From Polyodon spathula (lineage: Eukaryota; Chordata; Actinopteri; Acipenseriformes; Polyodontidae), in the NCBI RefSeq assembly GCF_017654505.1, contig NC_054565.1, positions 4,183,233 to 4,247,232 on the forward strand: DNA of 64,000 bases. Direction: 5' to 3'. Shown here one piece after another: positions 1-11,295 of the stretch. The number at the start of each line of letters is the position of its first letter. Position 1 is the stretch's first letter. The notes beneath the pieces are model-generated. The model was given only the letters and a program-made list of their open reading frames with translations. It was not told the origin of the DNA and searched no databases. A program made the translations under genes and the position numbers.

Positions 1-1277
1 TATTTTACTATGCAAACTGCCATAGTGATGCTATGAAAGGTACAATCAAAACACCTGTGCGTTTATATATGATGTTGACGCTTACTTTCAATTCACTCAT
101 ACTGTCTAGCTGAGCGCTCTTACACATTCTCTAGTACACTTGATGGGGCTGTCAAATGTTATGATTCCTGTAGAACAAAAACTTAAATCGAGTGAAATTC
201 AATTTGTTTTTCCTATATTTCTGCTGTAATGGTTTTGGCCTGTGATGTATGATGCTAGAATATGCTGACAATGAACTGGGACTCCAAAGTCACTTCACTA
301 TAAATATTTATTACATTTTCATGGACTTTCCCATATAAATAAAATGGCAGGGGTGAGCGTCTTCACAGTCTTGCATATCCTAGCAATTTCTCTATTTGTT
401 GTGTTTTGTGAGTAAAGAACCTTCAAAGTAAGTGCAAGAATATTCAAAACACCCTGTCAAGTTAAAGAACACAATGATAAATGAGATTGGTCATGTATTG
501 CAGTTTATAATTAAAACTTGCATATCACCTTAAGGCATGGGAATTCTAAGATATATCTTGGTAAGCACCTTCCTGAACAATGTAACAAATATCAAAGGCC
601 ACAGGTAATTGCAAAAATCGGGTGATGGTGGTGTTATAGCAGTACGATAGTGCCACTATAGTTATGGGTTCAACTTCTGGTCTGTACTAAAGATGGGGAA
701 AGCTGATCCCAAACTTTGCTCCCTGTATTTTACTAAGATAGTATGGAGCTGGGAATGATCCACAGATAGAACCGTACTAGCGCGTACTCAACTTAGTACA
801 GAACTAAGGACTAAATTCTCAAGTTCGTTGCAATTGACCACATAGGACTTGCCTGCTGGGAGTCGTTAATTAAGAGTCTTTAACCCATACTTTGAAAAAT
901 CCAACGTAGAATAGTAATCCAAAAACAATTATTTCCTTGTTTAACTGTTGCTTTATATAGTTTGAACAATGCTAACTATTTACAGTCAGTATTATCCTGT
1001 GTTAGAAATGTACATGTCGTTTGCCAGAAATACACATCTCTGGATCCAAGGTGGCACACTTCTTATTTACAATATTTCAGGCTTCATCTTTTTCCATCAA
1101 TCAAGTGGATTGCTATTGACAGAAATAGGTAATTTGAGTTTTCTGTTGCATTCATAGCTCCAATGTAACTGTCCCTAAAGATGACACACACTGCATTGAG
1201 ATTCAGTGATGTGGAAATAAAGCTTTTTTCATGTTCAGTTCTTTTTTTATTTCGTCCTGTTTTTTCTGGTGTATCAG
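1..1277. other. Unique-looking noncoding DNA, nothing identified
   Basis: No open frame beyond chance length, no microsatellite and no recognisable transposon is visible. The last 40 bases are a thymine-rich tract ending in AG, which serves as the acceptor context of the candidate exon that follows. Confidence 0.5.
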
Positions 1278-1357
1278 GAAGTGAAAATTTGATCATGGGG
1301 GATCAAACATCAAGCATATTAGGCAACCCCCATTTCCAGGACATCGTCAGTGAAATG
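1278..1357 (+). CDS. Candidate 80-nt internal exon, product unrecognised
   Basis: A long pyrimidine tract (about 1235-1270) ends in TATCAG, and the segment is followed by a GTTAGT donor-like site. In one frame it is open and reads SENLIMGDQTSSILGNPHFQ, then DIVSEM. It would enter after the first base of a codon and end on a codon boundary. I do not recognise the peptide and saw no neighbouring exon in the window, so the host gene would need very large introns. The open frame runs 1181-1384, which is not long by chance. Only the combination of acceptor, open frame and donor supports it. The donor is moderate, lacking the usual GTRAGT purine pattern. Chance splice-like context is the main alternative. 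Confidence 0.3.
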
Positions 1358-3070
1358 GTTAGTATTTCTTTTGTCACTCAATAAACAACATGTCCAATGA
1401 TCAATCAGGGAAGGCTTTACATCTTACCCCAATCCATTCATCCCTGCTGTATGTCAACATTCGCCTCCACCTCCCCAGCCTGTTTTTCGGCCTTGTCTAA
1501 GGGTCAGGGCAGCTATCCTGGCCCCTTGCCCATGGATTCCCTACAGTCAGCCTCTCCACTATCAACAAACTAAATTATGGGCAGGAGTATCTTGAAGGGT
1601 GAGGCCAGAGGACAAAGATGTCATGGAAATACGAATAACATAGTATTTGTTGCGTAAACTAAATCTTGTTCTCTGATTCGCATGATTTTTCCTGACTGTG
1701 TGTCACAGAATGATTTCTTGCTTGATAGCGTGGATGTTGACTTTTTTCTTTGCTGTACAGTTCTGTTTTTCATTTCAGTCACAAATGGGTTGTGTGGTCC
1801 AAACATGGAATATTTTTTATTTTTGGTTTAGTCTGTCCATTTATCATTTTACCCAGATTTTCTCCAGGTTTAGAACACCCAATCTTTTTTTTACTCACCG
1901 CAGCAATAATGATACAGTTTTGGTTTTTTTTTGCAATCAAAAGTCAAAAGACAAGCAACGTAAATGTGTATTTCAGCTTTATTTTATGTTTTACACTCTC
2001 CTGATACAGCCATTAATATAAAATACAATATCACATTAGGCTAATTTGTAGAGACCTTTTAAACATATGACATGGTTTAATTATCCATGATACAGCTAGT
2101 TTAATCAAGAACGTCTATATCTTCTCTCTAAATGGAACAATATGGAAATGGGCTGTAATATAAAAGGAAAAGCATTTTTAAATAAGGACATATCATGGAA
2201 AACATCATGTTGCCAGCAGCACAGATGGCGTATGCAAGACCTCTGGGGTTATTGAAACTGGTTCAATGTGTTCTGTGGCTTGATGAGTTCTGATAACTGG
2301 TGTTTTTTTTAAACCACCCATAACGATATTGATTGCAGGTTTTATTTCAACCTCCAGATCACTAAAGCAGAAGGGGAGGTAAACCCACAGCAAGCAATCC
2401 TGGTGAAAACATCATTCCTGATGTGGAGTGGGGGCAGTAACTCTACATGAAAAGCTTCTGTATGCCCCTTGGCCCACTAGAGAAATACATTGTGCTCCAC
2501 TCCAATCAAAATGTACATGTAAATGCATTCAACTATCCTATCTGGGATTCTTCTTTGAGGCAAAATATTACTAGATGCATCCACCCACCCTTAATATATA
2601 CAGGAAATATAGGGTTGTAAATGGTTTCTTTGCATTTCTACTCAATGACAAACTTGAGTACTTCAATTGAGATGGTAATATTTTTCAAGCTTTTTTTAAA
2701 TTGAATGTTTCTGTGTTGAAACAACAAATCCAACAACAACATTAGAAGACCAGACTAAACCAACAATTACTGTAGTGGTTCTACAAATCTACCAAGCAGA
2801 TTGATAGTAAGAAGACGAGCTTTCTAGAGTGTATAAAAAAAGACTGGAATACAGCAAAACTAAGTATAGGGAAATGCGTGCATGCATAAGTTAAAAATAT
2901 TAAATTTTCAAAAAGACACATCACTACCGACATTACACATGATAAAGCAATAATAAAATAACTGACTGAATATGTTGCATAGGTTCTCACCAGTGAAGGC
3001 ATCAGCAACATGCCCCAGATTACAGACAGTTTACAATCTATGCTAGATGCATTTAGTGGAAATCATAACT
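1358..3070. other. Noncoding DNA, nothing identified
   Basis: Short open frames here are of chance length and lean on thymine-rich runs. No repeat unit or transposon motif could be recognised. Confidence 0.5.
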
Positions 3071-3310
3071 GAAGAGGTTTTAGCTCTCAGGGCCAACAAA
3101 TCCTTGATCCAGAAGACATCCACACAAGAAACTGTCTCTCCAGGTCACGGGCAGAGATTTTCTAGCTAACTGATAAGGACAGGAGTTGTTCCAGGTGACT
3201 AGCTGATTACAACTGTGACACCAGTAGTATCAGGAAGTTACCATCAGCCTTACTAACATAACCAGTAAAATCATGGAATCAGTTATAAAACGCAAACAAG
3301 AGGATTATGT
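3071..3310 (+). pseudogene. Degenerate CR1-like LINE reverse transcriptase fragment
   Basis: Conceptual translation on the plus strand, with frame changes, recovers blocks of the fingers region of CR1-clade reverse transcriptases. These are a stretch like DPEDIHTRN (about 3106-3135), then RTGVVPGD followed by a stop (about 3180-3200), then LTNITSKIMESVIKRKQE (3250-3303). In intact elements these align to the 'GPDDIHPR', 'TGVVPEDW' and 'RPVSLTSVxxKIMExVI' blocks. Multiple stops and indels show an old dead copy. Family placement rests on remembered motifs, not on a search. Confidence 0.6.
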
Positions 3311-4346
3311 ATATAGATATAGATATATGTCAAAGCAATGGTAAAAAAGATACATCAGTAATACATACAACAAAACACCATACTGGGGCTGTTTAAAGAT
3401 GACTCTCACACTAAAACAAATGAGCAACTAGACTGGATATTGATGCAAATTCAAGGTAGCTGATCCTGCAGCTCTGCATTTTCGGTAGGGTAATGAGGCA
3501 TGTTGCTTAGCATCGCAAAAGCAGACAGGGTTACTTTGTTCACTTAGTTTTGTTTTTGATCAGTACTCCTTTGCCCAATAACAGTTCAACACAGTCACAT
3601 TACCAAGCAAGATAATCATTGATGTCACAGGCTAAAAGTAGAGGTTTGCAAAAAAACATACAATATTCATCTACTCTGTCTGTGCTAAGTGTTTACAGGC
3701 ATTCAGTCATCCAAATGACTAAAACTTTTTAAGTGGTCATGCTGTAACTGAAAACCTATAAAAAAATTATAATACAGTCTATAAATATGTGTTCCATATT
3801 TAAATTCTGTTTATTCTGTTAATTCTTAAGTATATTTTTAAATATAGAGCAGACTGCTCAAGGGCTGATGAACCAGATACAGTACGCAGTACCAGTATAG
3901 TTATAGACAAGAAACATAAAAGGAAACACTTCAAATGTGACTTGTTTTTTAAATTTTAAATACCACAATATATATTTGCATTCATGTATGGTGATACTAA
4001 TACGTAAACTGCACTAATCGTGGGACTATACTGTATATGTATGTACTAGTCCTATTTATTATTTTTACTACCAGTTCCCTTGAAGTTCAGAGAAATGTGG
4101 TTTTTTGTGTTTTACATGATTGCTTAGCCTACACTAAATTACAGAAAGACAGCGTTGCAGTCTGTGGCAGCTCACAGCTGTGCTCTTATGAACAAAAACA
4201 CCATGGCAACCAAAAAATATGGAGGTATAAAATGTTGATTTTAAGTTATTTCTGACTGCCTGACTTATATGGCTGGTATATAATTCAGACAACCGCGACA
4301 AATAAAGAGTTAAAGTCAAAGGATGACTTTTGTACTGAGTGTGTCA

Positions 4347-4348
<2 letters not shown>
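3311..4348. other. AT-rich noncoding DNA, nothing identified
   Basis: Apart from a short GATATA-type run near 3308-3328, I see no repeat, RNA gene or coding segment. Confidence 0.45.

Positions 4349-4430
<82 letters not shown>
4349..4430. repeat. (AT)n microsatellite with T-run
   Basis: About 37 uninterrupted AT units (4349-4422) run into a T tract ending at 4430. The purity suggests a young, length-variable locus. Confidence 0.98.
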
Positions 4431-4611
4431 CAGAGCTTGTTTCAATACAGTAAATTAAATTCAGTTCTTTCAGCCTCTAAATTTTCTTTGTTAGGGTATA
4501 TTTGTTGGCCAAAATAAACACTTTTAATTTTGACTTGAACACAGGCATAAAGCAGTGTGTGTAATTCAGGTCACACAGTGCCTAAAGAATATTGTGGACC
4601 TGGAGAGTCAA

Positions 4612-4710
4612 ACGAAGAGCAAACAGCATAATCCCAGGGTTTAAAACAATGAGCTACAAGATAACTACATCTATTTATCCAAAAACAAAGAAGAATTACG
4701 GGGACTTAGT
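4612..4710 (+). pseudogene. CR1-like LINE fragment, C-terminal RT region
   Basis: The plus-strand frame RRANSIIPGFKTMSYKI (4613-4663), then a NYGDL segment, matches the motif found after the reverse transcriptase thumb of CR1-like elements. The typical form is RRATRLIPGLxxMSYEDRLKxLxL...RRxRGDLI. The copy is short and diverged. It lies immediately beside an oppositely oriented LINE fragment, so two insertions are nested or abutting here. Confidence 0.55.
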
Positions 4711-4739
4711 TTAATATTTTAAGCGTAGCACAGATTGAG

Positions 4740-5190
4740 TGAACGCAGAAGAAGTATGCTCAGAAAGCTTACTACAACACTAGCAGCTGCATTGCGGACT
4801 GGTTGCAGCCTTTCAGTTTATTTAGAAGACCAAGGAAAATGGGAGTTGCAATAGTCTAGATGGGATTTCGTAAAAGCCTGTGTCATCTTGGAACCAGAAA
4901 AAAAGGACCAGATTGTGGTCAACCCGAAAAATAAAAAAGGAGCCAACTAGGGCCGTTCCGTTCATCCAGACACTTTTCTCTAATGACTGAAGGAACAAAA
5001 TCATCTATAGTGTCGAAAGCAGCTGAAATATCCAGAAGCTTAAGAGCAGAAGGGACTCCATTATCAGCAGTTCTGGGATCCATTTGGCAATAATGAAAAT
5101 GAAAGTTAATCTAGCAACTGTGAGAGCTTGGCCATGCTTGTTCTGTCCACATCTCCTTATGGACAGTAATGCCAGATACTGTCGCTCAAG
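4740..5190 (-). pseudogene. Degenerate LINE reverse transcriptase fragment with block A
   Basis: Read on the minus strand, 5042-4982 gives LLDISAAFDTIDDFVPSVI, which carries the catalytic block-A motif LLDxSAAFDT of L2/Rex/CR1-type reverse transcriptases. The palm and YADD region is missing. About 4810-4780 gives LQPVRNAAASVV, matching the later LQxVQNxAARL block, so an internal deletion joined distant parts. Upstream sequence (5190-5060) shows an STETALT-like region with stops. The copy is non-functional. An L2-like clade fits best. Confidence 0.55.
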
Positions 5191-5254
5191 CTTCTGTTCC
5201 TCAGTCTTCATTCATGACTCAACAAAGGGAAGCCAAAAAACAGCAAAGCTCTGT

Positions 5255-5269
5255 AAAAAAAAAAAAAAA
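5255..5269 (+). repeat. Poly(A) tract
   Basis: Fifteen consecutive A. It may be the tail of a retroposed copy, but no retroposon body could be recognised upstream. Confidence 0.8.
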
Positions 5270-5764
5270 TCATTTTGAGGAGGGCGAGAAACATCATAAA
5301 GAGAAGCCTTATGTGGCATAGTGATATAAAAATGAAACATTTCCAAAAATAACAACATTGGCTCAAAAGATTTGAAGATAAGTACTGTAGAACAGCATGA
5401 AGTTACTCAACAAACCTATAGCCATTGCATTAGACGGGAAGAGGTTAAGCTATAATAAATAATAAACAAAAAGCATGAAACAGTAAAGGTATCACGCTGT
5501 CTCTAACAAACAGGCTCCAGTCAAGACTTAATCTCACACATTTTACAGGCAGTGGGTGGGTGAAAAGAGGTTTGATTACATGATGAAATTAATACAAGCT
5601 GACTTTGAAAGCTCCATAAACGTTTTGTCTGATTTCTCGATACCAAAACTAAGCACGCAAGTATTGTTTTTATGGGCAGTATGGAGTGAAAAATCTTTAT
5701 GGAAACAGTTATATGACTATTTGAAGAAAGAAAGTTTACCTCAGTACCGGTATGTACCAGTATG

Positions 5765-5768
<4 letters not shown>
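5270..5768. other. Noncoding DNA, nothing identified
   Basis: The frame open from 5556 is extended only by the downstream poly(A) run and resembles no family I know. Confidence 0.4.

Positions 5769-5797
<29 letters not shown>
5769..5797 (+). repeat. Poly(A) tract
   Basis: Twenty-nine consecutive A preceded by a direct near-repeat of TACCGGTATG/TACCAGTATG. A retroposon tail is possible, but no body is identifiable. Confidence 0.85.
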
Positions 5798-6023
5798 CAC
5801 ACTGCATGAAAAGATAATAAAAATGACGAAAGAGCCTGTTCCCAGTAGCTGGCTGATTCCAGAACTTCACTGTGTAAGTTCTTAAAGCCACATTGTAAAT
5901 GCTGAATCAGAAGACAAAGTTCTAAGGATTGATTGTCTGAATATTGATTGTCCGAATGGCTTATTTTCATTCGTCACTTGTCATAAGTTCTAATGTCCAC
6001 AGCCATGTGGAATTTTTTTTCCC

Positions 6024-6086
6024 AGACTAATCCCAGGGTTTAAAGTAAAGAGATATGATAAGAGGCTGAAAGAACTGACCCTTACC
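6024..6086 (+). pseudogene. CR1-like LINE fragment, C-terminal RT region
   Basis: An uninterrupted plus-strand frame reads RLIPGFKVKRYDKRLKELTL. It is the same C-terminal block seen at 4612, 8998 and 28202. Only this small piece is recognisable, and the flanks do not extend the similarity. Confidence 0.55.
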
Positions 6087-7776
6087 AATACTTTAAGTGC
6101 AACACAGAACCCCAAACCAGATGACATAGTTGAAAATGAAGTGGAAATTGACTTAGGACAGAAGCTAAGTGATGAGCATAGGTGGGCTCCTCTTGTTTTA
6201 AATTCTTCTGAAATATGAAAATGTGGCTAATAACCAACAGTTGTGACTAGTAACAAAGTGACAGTTCTGATATGAAGACAGTTGAGGGGATGTATACTGT
6301 TTCACAGGGGGATGTCTTTAGTCTCTAGAAAGGACCCCTCATAGATAAAAAATCCTAAGGGGTCAGAAACCCTAGTCACTACAGTATTTCAAATTTAGCA
6401 GAGACCAGAAGCAGAGGACACATTTGTCAGACAACAAGTAAAGACACAGTTTAATTTTTCAAACAGAGCATGATTTGTTTTTGTATTTAAAGGAAATAAG
6501 TTTTAGGACTCTGAGAACATCTTGAAAACGTTTTAAAAACCTTGCATTTGTTCTTTTCTGCAAAGTAAACACTTGTAGATTTTCAGTGACCTCTTCTAGA
6601 TACTCAAACATACAGAGAATCTAATTTATAATTGGAGTAGCAAGCAGTACAGTGACATAGTTCAAAAGTTTATGTGTTGCCTTTAACAGTGTGGTTCACA
6701 ATTAAAAAAAAGTAGTATTCCAAAGATTGCATACCTGAGTTATTCAATTCCGATCTCACTAAAGCCATCGAGAAACACTTCTGGAGTTTGGGGGCAGCCC
6801 TTGAAACCGCTAAACAAGGGATATACATCTTAATACACTTGCTTATTGTAATTCACAGAAAAACTCCACAAGGTTGAGTTGAACATTCAACAGTTTTAAC
6901 CTTTGAAAACTTGTAATACAATTTTAAGTAGATATCTGCAGTGTTCTGCGGAGCATCTTATGTGTCTGGTATTTGTAATGATAATGGCTTATAAAAAGGC
7001 AAATCAAGTAAATATACAGTATATATGGGTTAAGTGCTTCTAGTTTTATATATTAAACATTTTTGTCAGTAAAATCTTTAGAAACTGTCAGACAAAAACA
7101 TTATATTATATTGGGCCATGTTTTCAAAGCCTTAACTCCAGTCTTAATTTAACAAAACTAGAACCGAACAACTCAGTTAAATATTTCAGGTCACTTTAGC
7201 AGTCTGTTTGTGATAATTATGATGACAATGTAGCTGCAGAATCTGTGGAAGGTGGGAATTCCGCGGGGGCCTGCAAATTCTGTTATCTGCAGATTTCGAT
7301 TGCCTCTAGACATAGGTAATACAGTGATACAGGTTACCTTTTCTTGATATGATTAAAACATATGAAAAAGGAGGCTAATTAAATAAATAAAAAGTAAATG
7401 TGAGAAAGTTTCTTTAAATTGCAAGATAGAAGCAATGTACTTTTTTTTATCAGATAATGATGCATCATTTAAAGGTGTTTTTCAAAGTGTATCTAAGTTA
7501 TCTGCCAGAGGGAAACACTGTTTAAACTAAAACCGCTGCCGTGTTTCTGTCTTTCAGGTGTATGAGTTGTAGTTGTTTTTGCCGTTATCCTTTTCTTCAC
7601 TTATTCTCCTCTTATCAAAGAAAAGCCATCATTCATAAAGACTAGAATTTGGTTTACAGGTACAATAAATCAATCAGGACAAACACTGACTGACCCAGAT
7701 TTGCACGTTATTTTTGCAATGATCTAAATGATTAACAGTTGTCAATTTCCTGCACATAGGCGGCTATAATAAAGCA
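6087..7776. other. Noncoding DNA up to assembly gap, nothing identified
   Basis: AT-rich sequence without microsatellite, tRNA-like box or transposase motif. An acceptor-like CTGTCTTTCAG at 7548-7558 is followed at once by stops in all useful frames, so no exon is called. Confidence 0.45.
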
Positions 7777-8276
7777 NNNNNNNNNNNNNNNNNNNNNNNN
7801 NNNNNNNNNNNNNNNNNNNNNNNNNNNNNNNNNNNNNNNNNNNNNNNNNNNNNNNNNNNNNNNNNNNNNNNNNNNNNNNNNNNNNNNNNNNNNNNNNNNN
7901 NNNNNNNNNNNNNNNNNNNNNNNNNNNNNNNNNNNNNNNNNNNNNNNNNNNNNNNNNNNNNNNNNNNNNNNNNNNNNNNNNNNNNNNNNNNNNNNNNNNN
8001 NNNNNNNNNNNNNNNNNNNNNNNNNNNNNNNNNNNNNNNNNNNNNNNNNNNNNNNNNNNNNNNNNNNNNNNNNNNNNNNNNNNNNNNNNNNNNNNNNNNN
8101 NNNNNNNNNNNNNNNNNNNNNNNNNNNNNNNNNNNNNNNNNNNNNNNNNNNNNNNNNNNNNNNNNNNNNNNNNNNNNNNNNNNNNNNNNNNNNNNNNNNN
8201 NNNNNNNNNNNNNNNNNNNNNNNNNNNNNNNNNNNNNNNNNNNNNNNNNNNNNNNNNNNNNNNNNNNNNNNNNNNN
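7777..8276. other. Assembly gap (500 N)
   Basis: Exactly 500 N. The round length suggests a placeholder, so the real gap size is unknown. The first sequence after the gap is inside a LINE tail, so the missing DNA probably holds the rest of that element. Confidence 0.99.
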
Positions 8277-8532
8277 CTGAACTTGTAGATCTCTTGATCT
8301 ACTTCTACTGATGCACTATCCTTGCACTATTGAGTTACTATTGTATAATTGTAGATATACATTGTTTAAACCTTAATTTATCTTATATTGTATTTTAGTT
8401 GTATAATTTTTACTTACTGTAAACTATACTATATTTAAATATTGTTTTGCATTGTAACCGTGTATTGCCCTGTAACACCTATAAGTCGCCTTGGATAAAG
8501 GCTTCTGTCAAATAAATAAATAATAATAATTA
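8277..8532 (+). mobile_element. L2-type LINE (or L2-tailed SINE) 3' end
   Basis: The segment ends with AAGTCGCCTTGGATAAAGG, then CTTCTGTCAAATAAATAAATAATAATAAT-type simple tail units (about 8483-8530). This stem-forming terminus with a short tandem tail is the known 3' end of fish L2-like LINEs and the SINEs that use them. The upstream 200 bases are AT-rich, as in a 3' UTR. The 5' part is lost in the gap. Confidence 0.7.
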
Positions 8533-8997
8533 AAAATGAGATTCCGCTCCAGAAACCAAACCTAACACACCCTACTTATACTGTGGCAAGATTTAAAATC
8601 CCCTAACTAAATACTTGGACTAATTACTAAAACTTAGACCCCAGTGGTCAGTGATTTTACTTTTTTTACTCACAAAATTAGTTTTTCCTTTTTTCCTTCA
8701 TTCCTTTGTTCCTTTATTCATTTGTTTCTTTGTTCTTTTGATCCGTTGATCTCTGTCACAAATATCTGTATGTTCTGGCTACTCAATATTGGGGTGGGTT
8801 AGTGGTTACTTTTTGTAGTGAGACGCTAGATCGGGACACGCCCAACAGCTGCTCAAGGAACCACAGCCGTCCAATCCCTGGCTGCGATTCCCTGTAAACA
8901 AACCCCAGCTGACAGTGTGTCACAGACGCAGTGTCTGGTTCTTTCTTGCAGGCACACTCTTGTGTCCAAGAAGCCAGTGATGGTCTGTTGTCCCTGT
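8533..8997. other. Pyrimidine-rich tract plus GC-richer block
   Basis: Positions 8676-8745 are a degenerate TTCC/TTTG simple-sequence tract. Positions 8815-8990 are GC-richer than the surroundings, with several CpG, and could be part of an LTR or other transposon. No terminus was identified. Confidence 0.35.
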
Positions 8998-9093
8998 TAC
9001 ACCCTTCTTTGTTATTGGCTAAATAGATTCAGTTCCTTCACATTATCTTCATAGCTCATTTCTTTTGCTCTGGGATTAGTCTGGTCACTCTTC
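8998..9093 (-). pseudogene. CR1-like LINE fragment, C-terminal RT region
   Basis: The minus-strand translation gives RVTRLIPEQKK, then, after a one-base shift, MSYEDNVKELNLFSQ, a stop and QRR. This is the post-thumb block of CR1-like reverse transcriptases. It lies head-to-head with the plus-strand copy at 9189. Confidence 0.6.
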
Positions 9094-9188
9094 ACTGGAC
9101 TCTCCAAAAGCCATAACCTCCCTTGATTTGCTCTTTTTTTTATTATATAACCAATCATCTTTATTCATTACCACACTACCTGCTTGCA

Positions 9189-9290
9189 GCTTTGAAGAGA
9201 GTGCAGCGAAGAGCAACCTGAATAATATAAAAGGTGTGAGCTTTAAAGACAGGAGGGAAAAGTATTTGTTTATTGAGGAAGGCAGAAAAT
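9189..9290 (+). pseudogene. CR1-like LINE fragment, C-terminal RT region
   Basis: The plus strand reads ALKRVQRRAT before a stop, followed by a diverged GVSFKDRR-type stretch in another frame. This matches the same LINE block as the neighbouring minus-strand copy. Together they form an imperfect inverted pair about 95 bases apart. Confidence 0.5.
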
Positions 9291-11220
9291 TCCATCTTAA
9301 AGAAACGTAGCCGTCTCTCACACAGTCCTGCAAAAGAAAAAAAAAACAAGCTCACGAAAAGGACTTAAAAAAAAAAAAAAAGGAAAATGAAAAAAATGCA
9401 AGTGGATGCTGCCCCACCTTTTGTAGACCCCTAGATGTTTGTTAAACAGTTTTAAAATTCTGATAGTGCCCAGCAAGCCAAGTGGTAAATCCTACAGATA
9501 AAAGACCCTTGTGCAAAAACATCCCACGTGTGATTTATGCGATCTGCTGAACTACAAACAATGCAGCAGGTGGGATGACAAAATAACTCATAAGAGAAAT
9601 GAAAGGCGTCCCAGGGCACCTGTGACAAAGCAATGGGATAAAGGTGACACCCACCCCCCAGTCATTGCCTAGCCTTCCCTGGCATGTTAACTTTCTGGGC
9701 GGAAGCTCTTTGATCCCATATTATGTCCTTTACTTTGTCTTTATAAAATGCAAAAACACCTTTGTTGAAAACCATCTATTTATAATGAGCAGGAATTATA
9801 GCATTAGTAGGAACTGAAGAGACACCCAAGGCGAATTTAATAAAATATGAGACTGAATTGTCTAAATATGAGACTGAGAGAGATAGAGTTTGCTTTACAC
9901 AACTCCAAGTTTAAATTCGTTCTTTCAGCTGACAATACCTTTTGAATACAAATGGATTATTTATTTTATATAAATATATTCCAAATGAAAGGAAAAATGA
10001 TTTTTTTTCCTATAATTTACTTACATACTTACATCTAACAGGAGTCAACTAAATGTACGGACAAATCGTAAATATGTTCTTCAGATATAGATATAATGTT
10101 GTGCTTGCATGTTCTTTGCCCTGCTTGCATGATGCTTCACTACACTTTGCAGCAGTTTTTCCATGATAAGCCTTTGTAAGGGATGTTCAAATCCTGCTCT
10201 TAAAAGAAGCCTCAACAGTGTTTTGATTTAGCATTCCTTCATTATTCACTGTAATGGATCAATGCTGGAATGCTGTCCCGACTCCAAAATTGTGGACTTA
10301 TGTGCTACATTTTCTTGATATAACACCTTTCTCTAGGCATGTTTCAATGGTGGAAAATCCAGTTCTGTTTTTTAGATCCTGAAGGCTCATATATTACAGT
10401 GAAGCTACGTCTTGGTTGGTGCCCACCACTACTGTCTCATTTTATCTTGACGAAAGCCGAGTCCAATATGAGCATGAAGTAAATAACAGCTACTCTCATG
10501 TAATAAAAATTGCAATCTGTTCTGTTTTTCAGATCAAAGAGTTAGCTTTAGTTACTGTTTAAAACGTGATTCCATGCCACATGATCTGAAACGACACCGT
10601 ATGGGTGTACAGCCAGGGTTTTTATTAAATTCTAAAGAAAATGCTCCAAATGGCAGTTCCACAGGGGATTCTTTTCACAAATGTAGCCCCTGGCGCATCC
10701 CAGTACGATGCACCATGCCTACTGCAGTAACAGGGAAGCTTTCCATAGAACCCGCTGTAGTGCCATAGGCATCACATAAAATGACTAACCGAATTTGCAT
10801 CGCTAATTCAAGGCAATGCCGAATACAAACGTGTAGACAGGCCCTAAAAAAGTGGCCAAGCAGCGAATGTAGACAGAGTTTGTAAAATAAAGAACTGCTG
10901 TACCCTATTGGAAGTCTGCGTGAGTGTGTGCTCATCGGACTGGACATAGGCATGTTCTCTTTAATGGGATCTGTGAACAAACAACAGGTTGCAGGCAGGG
11001 TCACTGCATAGGGCACACTTCAGAAACTCTTTATTCTGGTAAGAAAGCACCATTATTACCATTTGTTTCTTTCTTGCTCAACTAAGCTACCTCACAGTCT
11101 CCCTGACAGGAAGAATAGGATGATCTGCACAATTGAATAGTGAATGAGCTGTATCACAGACCCAGGCTCACAGCAGGGATGACTTGCAGTGTAAGAGAGA
11201 AGTGGATTTTCTAAAGAATG

Positions 11221-11222
<2 letters not shown>
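9291..11222. other. Noncoding DNA with A-rich runs and one GC-richer block
   Basis: A-rich runs occur at 9328-9381. The block 10560-11030 has more CpG, and a 113-codon minus-strand open frame that matches nothing I know. Its CGTGTAGACAGGCCCT (about 10829-10844) could be the edge of a DNA transposon, but no partner terminus was found. Confidence 0.35.

Positions 11223-11291
<69 letters not shown>
11223..11291. repeat. (AT)n microsatellite
   Basis: About 34 uninterrupted AT units. Open frames reading Tyr-Ile repeats on both strands across it are artefacts. Confidence 0.98.

Positions 11292-11295
<4 letters not shown>

Noticed and set aside
640..720. Possible degenerate tRNA-derived SINE (GGGTTCAACTTC as a B box)
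   Set aside because: No A box at the right distance and no tail, so the match to a B box is not sufficient.
4349..4430. CRISPR-like or structured repeat interpretation of AT tracts
   Set aside because: These are simple dinucleotide microsatellites without spacers, in a vertebrate context.
5556..5885. 109-codon plus-strand frame
   Set aside because: It is extended by the poly(A) run read as polylysine, and the remainder matches nothing.
10675..11016. 113-codon minus-strand open frame in a CpG-richer block
   Set aside because: No recognisable domain, no splice or promoter context. More likely part of an unclassified repeat.
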